Positions 35,588-41,959 of a DNA stretch of 64,000 bases are shown here, piece by piece (the stretch's first letter is position 1; every line of letters begins with the position of its first letter). The position numbers and the translations under genes were made by a program. The notes beneath the pieces were generated by a model, which was not told the DNA's origin, made no database searches, and saw only the letters and a program-made list of their open reading frames with translations. Source of the stretch: Haloflavibacter putidus (GTDB lineage Bacteria; Bacteroidota; Bacteroidia; Flavobacteriales; Flavobacteriaceae); NCBI RefSeq assembly GCF_006546625.1, contig NZ_VIAR01000011.1:1-64000 (forward strand). Direction: 5' to 3'.

Positions 35588-35717
35588 TACAACAATGGCT
35601 ATAAGTAATTGCTTGTTCTCGCCTACTTCTGAAAATCCTCGCGGATTTTCAGTTTGGTGTGTACTTGCAAAGTTAAGTACTAAACCATGCGAATACTTAT
35701 AGCCGATACCGTTGCCA
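35588..35717. repeat. cassette-boundary palindrome I (best example)
   Basis: The left arm TACAACAATGGCTATAAGTA (35588-35607, on to 35612) and the right arm (35689-35717) pair with GGCTATAAGTA perfectly matched, CAAC pairing with GTTG, and four extra bases on the right arm that would bulge. In the middle sits a perfect 10-bp hairpin CTGAAAATCC-TCGC-GGATTTTCAG (35629-35652). It starts 12 bp after one stop codon and ends 10 bp before the next start codon. Confidence 0.8.
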
Positions 35718-35727
35718 ATAATACAAA

Positions 35728-36231
35728 ATGATGCTAACTAACAAACAGGCAGAATACTTAATAAAACTAGAAAAATCATTAGTTGTGCCAGATCAAATAA
35801 TTGATTTGAGAAATAAAACTAATACGATTGAGCTAATATCTTATGAAGACTCAGATTATAGTTTTAGATTAGATATTACTTCAAACCAAAAAATAATTCT
35901 CAAAACATCAATCCATCATATGGAAAGTAAGTCATTTATTGGTTTAATGAGAATAGACTTTAAAGGGACTCATCAAAATCCACCACAGGTTTTGGATACC
36001 TTACCTGATTTTTTGAAACCTTACATTGGGAAATGGTTTGAACCTACAGAACCTCATTTGCACATCTACGTAGAAGGTTATAAACCATTAGCTTGGGCTA
36101 TTCCTTTAGAAGATACTGATTTTCCGACAAAATATCTCAACCACCAATCAGATCTAAATAAATTAATTGTTAACTTTGCTAAAGAAATAAATTTAAAATC
36201 AAAAATTAATATTCAACAAGCAATAATTTGA
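35728..36231 (+). CDS. DUF6978 family protein
   Basis: 167 residues, cytosolic, resembling DUF6978: MLTNKQAEYLIKLEK opening, a segment of beta strands with FRLDITSNQKIILKTSIHH, and a PHLHIYVEGYKPLAWAIPLED motif. It overlaps the following DUF1828/DUF1829 gene by 4 bp (TTGA), so both are made together. The pair recurs in accessory regions of many bacteria, which suggests a toxin-antitoxin or defence role; that is inference. A second ATG immediately follows the first. Confidence 0.7.
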   Translation: MMLTNKQAEYLIKLEKSLVVPDQIIDLRNKTNTIELISYEDSDYSFRLDITSNQKIILKTSIHHMESKSFIGLMRIDFKGTHQNPPQVLDTLPDFLKPYIGKWFEPTEPHLHIYVEGYKPLAWAIPLEDTDFPTKYLNHQSDLNKLIVNFAKEINLKSKINIQQAII

Positions 36232-37007
36232 GCTGGGTAAATACATACGTTGATAATTATTATAATTGGTTAAGAGAAAAAACTTACATCCAACAGGATA
36301 CTAATACCAATTGGTTTTTAATAAATACTCCTTTTTTAGGAGCATTTAATGACAGTATTGAAATATATGCTCAAAAAAAAGGGAGTTATTTAATTTTGAG
36401 TGATAACGGAGAAACTATGGCTAACCTTGAGTTACAAGGTTTAAATATTCAAGGTTCAAAAAAAAGAAGAAATATTTTAGATACAATTCTTCTTAATTAC
36501 GGTATTAGAAATAATAGCGATGAACTGATAATAGAAAGTAATATAGAAAAATTTTCTCAAGCTAAACATAATTTCCTATCAGCTATAATTGAAATAAATG
36601 ACTTGTATATTTTGTCTAAACATAATGTTGCTTCAATATTCAAGGAAGACGTAAGAAGTTATTTAGATTCAAAACGAATAATTTATACTCCCGACTTTAT
36701 TTCTAAAGGTTCTACAGGATTAGAGTTCAATTTTGATTTTCAAATTGCTAAGTTGAAAAGTGAAATTGTGATAAAGTCTTTTAACACAATAAATAAATCA
36801 AATTTACCTACTTTTTTATTTGCTTGGGATGACATTAAGCCTGTAAGAGAAAAAATAACACAAAAAAACGTTAAAGCGGTTGCCATAATAAATGACACTG
36901 ATAAAGAAATTAAGAGTGAATATTTAGATGCTTTAAAATCAAAAAATGCTGATTATATTCTTTGGTCTGAAAGAGAATTCGAGAAAAATATAGAATTAGT
37001 TGCATAA
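36228..37007 (+). CDS. DUF1828/DUF1829 domain protein
   Basis: 259 residues. The N-terminal half has the DUF1828 pattern (WLREKT, NWFLINTPFLGAFNDSIEIYAQKKGSYLILSDNGETMANLELQG), the C-terminal half the DUF1829 pattern (FNFDFQIAKLKSEIVIKSFNTI ... FLFAWDD ... AVAIINDTDKEI, a nuclease-like alpha/beta core by appearance). Start is a TTG overlapping the DUF6978 stop (36228); the next methionine would delete half the first domain. Function is not established. Confidence 0.8.
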   Translation: MSWVNTYVDNYYNWLREKTYIQQDTNTNWFLINTPFLGAFNDSIEIYAQKKGSYLILSDNGETMANLELQGLNIQGSKKRRNILDTILLNYGIRNNSDELIIESNIEKFSQAKHNFLSAIIEINDLYILSKHNVASIFKEDVRSYLDSKRIIYTPDFISKGSTGLEFNFDFQIAKLKSEIVIKSFNTINKSNLPTFLFAWDDIKPVREKITQKNVKAVAIINDTDKEIKSEYLDALKSKNADYILWSEREFEKNIELVA

Positions 37008-37017
37008 AAGTAGTAAT

Positions 37018-37219
37018 GGCAACAAAGCCGTATATAGCAAATAACGGTTTGGTTATAAACCGGAAGTTCCTGCATTTTTGCGAAGTCGCCAAAAACCAAT
37101 TTATTTAATTTATATTTGAAAAAGAAAAACCAAAAAATTGATTTTTGGTTTCTTTTATGGCGAAATGTAAATCGCTTGTTTGCCAACCACTTGCCAAGTT
37201 ATACAAACACATTGTAGGC
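37018..37219. repeat. cassette-boundary palindrome J
   Basis: GGCAACAAAGCCGTATATAGC at the left (from 37019) faces ...GTTATACAAACACATTGTAGGC at the right end (to 37219). AGTCGCCAAA (37084-37093) recurs in B and E. The middle carries a 10-bp perfect hairpin AAACCAAAAA/TTTTTGGTTT (37127-37151), nested with a wider CCAAAAACCAATTT/AAATTGATTTTTGG pairing. It begins about 10 bp after the DUF1828 stop and ends 21 bp before the next ATG. Confidence 0.65.
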
Positions 37220-37240
37220 AATTATAACCGACATTACCGA

Positions 37241-37942
37241 ATGAATGAATATTTAATACTTACTTTAATTTTTTTGGTTTATTTTTCACCAGTATTTTAT
37301 CATATATATCTTGCTATAAAAGAAAATAGAAAAGGAAATAAAATACGGCTAAAAAAGTTTAAAAGATTCTTAAAATATAGCTTTGCGATTATAATTCCCC
37401 TTATAATCGGTTTCGGAATTTTAAGCCACACTAATTTCTTGAACTATGAAAAACCTATGACTTTTGATAAATATGATCAAATAACGTTTGAAAATTTCCG
37501 GGGTTTAGAGTTTTTTAAAAAATCACTTTATGGAAATGAAAGGTTTGCTTATGTCGTTACATCAATAGATACTGAGATAAATGATAATTCAGTAACTGTT
37601 CAATCGCTTTTTTATCCTGCCCGTTCATTTGTTTACAAGAAAAATACAAATAGCAAGGAACTTTTAACGCACGAGAAATATCACATTAAAATAACTGAAT
37701 TATTTGCAAGAAAAGCAAAAGAAAAAATATCAAAACTCATTAGATTTGACGAAAACAAAATTGAGGGAATAATTAGACAAGCAGAAAAAGAAGAACGAAA
37801 ATTTCAAATTGAATACGACTACAACACTTTCCATAGTTACGTTTTAAGTGAACAAAAAAGATATGAGAAAGAAGTTGATAGTTTATTAAATTTACTGACT
37901 GAATATAAAGAACCAAAAATTGAATTTAATGACAAAAATTAG
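37241..37942 (+). CDS. hypothetical two-helix membrane protein
   Basis: 233 residues from the ATG at 37241; upstream extensions run into palindrome J. Two hydrophobic helices (about residues 3-21 and 43-62) flank a short basic loop (KENRKGNKIRLKKFKRF), leaving a charged, mostly helical domain outside the membrane, presumably periplasmic. It overlaps the next lipoprotein gene by 14 bp, so the two proteins probably act together at the envelope. No family recognised. Confidence 0.6.
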   Translation: MNEYLILTLIFLVYFSPVFYHIYLAIKENRKGNKIRLKKFKRFLKYSFAIIIPLIIGFGILSHTNFLNYEKPMTFDKYDQITFENFRGLEFFKKSLYGNERFAYVVTSIDTEINDNSVTVQSLFYPARSFVYKKNTNSKELLTHEKYHIKITELFARKAKEKISKLIRFDENKIEGIIRQAEKEERKFQIEYDYNTFHSYVLSEQKRYEKEVDSLLNLLTEYKEPKIEFNDKN

Positions 37943-38681
37943 AATTATTCTTTTTGCTTTAATAAGCATAACACTGACGAATTGCACTACAGAAAAACAT
38001 GAATTTCCACTCGACAAACGTTATTGGGACTTAAATGACTACGACAAAGTAGTTTTGGAACTAAATTATGGTTATGAAGCAGACGAAGAACTTCCAACTT
38101 TTGACAATCCACAAACAAGAATTATCGTAGAAAAACTTACTGACCAACAAAATTTTAATATTGTTCTTGATGATAACGAATTGGGAATTAAGCACAGAAA
38201 TGAAGTTGCACAAAAATTCTTCAGCGAATGGAGGAATATGATTAAAATATATGATGCGCTTGATAGAAAAGACCAATATTTATACGATAAAGAAATGCTT
38301 GCAGTTTGGCATTTTGGTTTAGGACTTCAACTAAAGTATTTCAAATTAGGAAATGCCCAAATAAAAGAGAATGCAGACGACCCAAATTCTTCAAGAGTTA
38401 AAAATAATATCAACTCAAACGTAAGTACTTTAATAAAAAATTATTTGATTTATTTAGATGAGATAAATAATGAAAAATCATTCACAGAAGAGGGAAAGGC
38501 AAAACTTGCCAATGGAATTGATAAGTACTTTCCTACTTTAATTAAACTTTATCCAGATGCAAATTATAGCGGAATGAAGAACAAGGCGGAATTAATGCTG
38601 AAAAAGAGTGAATCGAACCAAATAAAGTCCTCATTGAAAAATTTGATCGAGCTGATTGAATCGAAAAAAGAAACCGAATAA
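37929..38681 (+). CDS. hypothetical lipoprotein
   Basis: 250 residues. The N-terminus MTKIRIILFALISITLTNC is a lipoprotein signal with lipobox LTNC; this ATG is preferred to a TTG at 37920. The mature part is strongly charged and helical (e.g. WRNMIKIYDALDRKDQYLYDKEML) with no recognised domain. It overlaps the upstream membrane protein by 14 bp and is the second gene of a two-gene cassette closed by the repeat at 38686. Confidence 0.65.
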   Translation: MTKIRIILFALISITLTNCTTEKHEFPLDKRYWDLNDYDKVVLELNYGYEADEELPTFDNPQTRIIVEKLTDQQNFNIVLDDNELGIKHRNEVAQKFFSEWRNMIKIYDALDRKDQYLYDKEMLAVWHFGLGLQLKYFKLGNAQIKENADDPNSSRVKNNINSNVSTLIKNYLIYLDEINNEKSFTEEGKAKLANGIDKYFPTLIKLYPDANYSGMKNKAELMLKKSESNQIKSSLKNLIELIESKKETE

Positions 38682-38685
38682 AGTA

Positions 38686-38827
38686 ACTGCCTACACTACC
38701 GACAACCGTTGCCCAAATCTTTAATCTATACAAACAGAAAACTATATACTGGGTCGTTTTAAACCTATTTAATTTTAATTAGCTTACGGAAAACACAAAA
38801 TTGGGAAGCTTACAATTCCACTTAACC
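38686..38827 (+). repeat. second-type boundary repeat, copy 3
   Basis: AACTGCCTACACTACCGACAACCGTTGCCCAAA begins 4 bp after the lipoprotein stop codon. Downstream, CGTTTTAAACCTATTTAATTTT and TTAGCTTACGGAAAACACAAAATT repeat 31105-31150 almost exactly, leading into the second methyltransferase gene. Confidence 0.65.
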
Positions 38828-39484
38828 ATGAAAAAACCACCAAAAAAGCCTTGGCCAACCAAAGATGCGATGGCACAGATTTATGAGAAAAATCTGTGGG
38901 GTGGTGCATCGGCATTTTATTCCGGTTTAGGTTCTCACCACCCGGAGATAGTACAAGCTTACTTGGCGGTGGTTTCCAATTTTTTAAAAAGCTTTAAAAC
39001 GCCGCCGGTAGTTTGTGATTTGGGCTGCGGCGATTTTAATATTGGAAAAGAACTGGTCAAATATTCCCAAAGATATATCGCCGTAGACATTGTTCCGGAG
39101 CTGATAGCCTATAACCAAAAAAGCTTTAAAGCAGCTAATTTAGAATTTCAAACGCGCGATCTAGCAACAGAAACCTTGCCACCGGGAGATTGTGCTATTC
39201 TAAGACAAGTTCTGCAACATTTATCGAATGCAGAAATAAAAAAGGTGGTAGAAAAATTATATGCTTATAAGTATATCCTGTTAACCGCACACATACCCGA
39301 AGAAGATTTTAAACCGAATATAGATATAATCTCCGGACAAGGAATTAGACTAAAAAAACAAAGTGGCGTCAAGCTTCTAGCAGCTCCTTTTCATTTTAAG
39401 GTAAAAGAAGCAAAGAAATTATTAGCGGTTAAGTCGCCTAACTTTAAGGGCGTTATAGAAACCACGCTTTATAAGCTAGAATAA
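38828..39484 (+). CDS. class I SAM-dependent methyltransferase, copy 2
   Basis: 218 residues from the ATG at 38828, which aligns with the start of copy 1 at 31177; an upstream in-frame start would add residues absent from copy 1. Motif I VCDLGCGD, IDIVPELI-like motif II (YIAVDIVPELI) and the GDCAILRQVLQHLSN segment are unchanged, so both copies should be active on the same or a similar substrate. Changes are scattered and mostly conservative, indicating selection on both copies. It is the last gene of the cassette-like region. Confidence 0.85.
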   Translation: MKKPPKKPWPTKDAMAQIYEKNLWGGASAFYSGLGSHHPEIVQAYLAVVSNFLKSFKTPPVVCDLGCGDFNIGKELVKYSQRYIAVDIVPELIAYNQKSFKAANLEFQTRDLATETLPPGDCAILRQVLQHLSNAEIKKVVEKLYAYKYILLTAHIPEEDFKPNIDIISGQGIRLKKQSGVKLLAAPFHFKVKEAKKLLAVKSPNFKGVIETTLYKLE

Positions 39485-39891
39485 TATAACAGAGTTCAGT
39501 AGCTAATTACGCAACCTGAATTAAATATGCGTTTTGTACGTCAGACTAGCGTAGTAGAAAGGTTAAACATAGCCTGTCTTGCGCAAAGCCGAAAGGCCCG
39601 ACGCGACATCAGAACTATTATTTAATTAACTCGACACTAAATGGATATACAAATTACTGATTATTAAATAGGCAATTGTATAGTAACCGCTACTATATTG
39701 TTTGAATCGGTGATATAAGCTTGAGTCGTAATTTAAAATGGCAAAATCCCATAAAATGGACAAAGGACAGTTTTAATCCTGAAAATTTTAATGAAAAAAA
39801 TGAAATGTATAAGGGAAAGAAGATTGCATAACCGGTGCTTTTGAAGATTTAATCTTTATAGCGGTAACAGCAACCTCAAAAAGCCGTTTCT
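39485..39891. other. intergenic interval with a dispersed repeat
   Basis: No gene supported. 39570-39627 is, in reverse complement, a copy of 53211-53268 (separate entry). Around 39735-39830 there are coding-like but start-less and stop-broken pieces (KWQNPIKWTKDSFNPENFN) that may be a gene remnant. Confidence 0.4.
39570..39627 (-). repeat. dispersed 58-bp repeat, inverted copy
   Basis: The reverse complement reads AATTAAATAATAGTTCTGAT followed by GTCGCGTC and continues to AAGACAGGCTA. Against 53211-53268 it shows five differences in 58 positions, with the first 28 identical. Both copies are intergenic and both lie next to a change of gene direction. Confidence 0.7.
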
Positions 39892-41598
39892 CTAATCAAC
39901 ATGCACATAAATCTTATTAAACTTCCGTTTCATTTTACCATTGCCCAACATAACAATTTCGGCACCGGTTGGTAGTTGGGTATCGGCAGATAGCTGGGTA
40001 CTTACTTCCGAATCTTCTTTTATAGCAATAACAGATAAGCCGGTTTTAGCGCCTATCTGCGATTCTGCAAGCGATTTGCCTTCCAAAGATTTCGGTATCG
40101 GAAGGATAAATAAGGTAATACCTTCGCCCAATACGGTTAATTCTTGGCCTTTAAAAATAGATAAAACAGCCTCTGCGCCCAAAGTAGAATAACTCAATAC
40201 AAAATCGGCTCCGGCTTTATGAATTATATCAATGTTTCGGGCTTCGGTTATCCTACTTACGATGCGCAGTTCTTTATTCAACTGCCTGCAATAGGAGGCA
40301 AGATAAATATTCATCGTATCGTCGTGCGTAGAAAGTAAAACCGATGGCGCTTCCAGAATTCCTGCTTTTTTTAAGAGTTCATAATCAGAGGCGTCTCCTG
40401 CAAAAACCTGGTTACAAAACGGCCGTGCTTTTTTACATACCAGCGGATCTTTATCTACGACATTTACCATAACGCCATTTTTGTGTAAAGATTCGGCGGC
40501 AGCCAAACCAACGCGTCCGGCACCAATTACTAAAACCGGATTGGGATTTACATTATAATCGTGAAAAAGCGCATCTATTTTATCCAGTTGGTTTTTATTT
40601 CCTATAATTACCAATACACTATCTTGGGTTAATTCTTCTTTACCGGTTATGGGTTCTAGTTTTCCGCGTTCCCAAATTCCTACAATACTAACTCCAAAAT
40701 CTTGGCGTAAGTTGGTTTCCCTAATAAATTTAGAGACTAAAGGCGTATTGTGTATGGGCAATTCTGCAATTAACAAATCTTCGTATTGCCCTATGGGTTG
40801 CGATTTGGCATATTGTGCATTTACCCGATTGGCCAGTTGTTCTCCCAACCACTTTTTTAGCGGTAAAACGTGATCTGCGCCGCTTAACTGCTGTACATCT
40901 ACAGAATCTATGGCGGTGGCAATGGCTACAATTGGAATAGTAGGAGCAATTTTACGTATGGTGAGAATAATTTTTGTATTTACAACATCGTTTTTATTCA
41001 CTAAAACCAGCCTTGCGTCGTTTATGTTTACCGCTTTAAAAAAATCTTCATCATCCAACTCGCCATATAATACAGGAATCTGATTATCGTGGTTTTCAAG
41101 CGCTTTTTCCAAATCGCTTTCTATAACATAATACGGCGTGTTATCTTGTTGTAAACGCTCTGTAAGGTCTTTGGCTATAATATCGTAAGAGCAAATTAAA
41201 ATATGATCTTTTGTTTTGGAAGGCACTTGACGTGGAACTTTATTCTTCTTTTTAGATTCTAAAAGCGGAACATAGAAGTGCCGTATAAACGCAAACGGCA
41301 AAACAATTAAGAGCATAAAAATACCCGAAAGCAACACCACGATACTAAAAGCCCGGCCCAGGTCAGATGCAAAGGTAATGTCTCCAAATCCCAACGTACT
41401 CATTACGGTAAGTGTCCAATAGAAACCCGTAACCCAAGAGTGGTTTTGCCCTTCAATTTCCATTATAAAATGAAAAAGAACGGAGAAAACAACCACTACA
41501 ATTGCTAAAACAATTAGATATTTAAACAGGATTTTAGAGTTGCGTTTAAACTCCCGGTCTTTTACATAATAAGCTAATTGACTACCAACAAATTTCAT
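39892..41598 (-). CDS. potassium channel protein with two RCK (TrkA-N/TrkA-C) units
   Basis: 568 residues. Two transmembrane helices (about 25-45 and 78-100) flank a pore loop with selectivity filter T-L-G-F-G-D in MSTLGFGDITF (about 66-73), a variant of TVGYGD also found in prokaryotic channels. Two cytosolic NAD-type regulatory folds follow: the first (about 118-240) begins HILICSYD without the usual GxGxxG, the second (about 345-470) has VIGAGRVGLAAA. Each has a C-terminal TrkA-C-like part (about 255-335 and 485-565). It should be a potassium channel or K-efflux-like system gated by nucleotide. Single gene. Confidence 0.9.
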   Translation of the reverse strand: MKFVGSQLAYYVKDREFKRNSKILFKYLIVLAIVVVVFSVLFHFIMEIEGQNHSWVTGFYWTLTVMSTLGFGDITFASDLGRAFSIVVLLSGIFMLLIVLPFAFIRHFYVPLLESKKKNKVPRQVPSKTKDHILICSYDIIAKDLTERLQQDNTPYYVIESDLEKALENHDNQIPVLYGELDDEDFFKAVNINDARLVLVNKNDVVNTKIILTIRKIAPTIPIVAIATAIDSVDVQQLSGADHVLPLKKWLGEQLANRVNAQYAKSQPIGQYEDLLIAELPIHNTPLVSKFIRETNLRQDFGVSIVGIWERGKLEPITGKEELTQDSVLVIIGNKNQLDKIDALFHDYNVNPNPVLVIGAGRVGLAAAESLHKNGVMVNVVDKDPLVCKKARPFCNQVFAGDASDYELLKKAGILEAPSVLLSTHDDTMNIYLASYCRQLNKELRIVSRITEARNIDIIHKAGADFVLSYSTLGAEAVLSIFKGQELTVLGEGITLFILPIPKSLEGKSLAESQIGAKTGLSVIAIKEDSEVSTQLSADTQLPTGAEIVMLGNGKMKRKFNKIYVHVD

Positions 41599-41959
41599 AA
41601 ACTACATTATTAAATAGCAACTTGCAATTTCGTCATTTTAAACTCTTATCCTAAACAAATTACAGCTTGTTTTTAAAAGTTTAAAGACATAACATTTTTT
41701 CGCACTAAATTTCGATTTCAACTTCAATCGCTGGTTGCTAAAGGAAAGGTGATTCTTTTTTTACCACTTTATAAGCCAAATCTTAAGTAACTAAAAAATA
41801 CAAAAAACACATATTGGTGTAATTTAGAAGTTTTAAACTTTCGATACGCTTAACATTAGTAATCTTTTCTTGATAATAAGTTTAGTTACACTTAATAGGC
41901 AGGTAACATCTATAAGGTAAAGGTTAGCTTTCTTTACATCGAAAAGAAAAGTGACCCAA
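41599..41959. other. intergenic region upstream of the TonB receptor
   Basis: AT-rich, no gene. It must hold the promoters of the divergent channel and receptor genes. TAGCTTTC near 41924 is a weak -7-like word for the receptor. No clear Fur-type palindrome is seen. Confidence 0.3.

Noticed and set aside
18601-39484. CRISPR array as explanation for the repeats
   Set aside because: Repeat units are 90-200 bp, palindromic and separated by whole genes of different lengths; there are no short regular spacers and no cas genes.
18601-39484. Classical integron with integrase
   Set aside because: No tyrosine recombinase gene is present in the window and the core sequences fit the known consensus only partly; kept only as a hypothesis.
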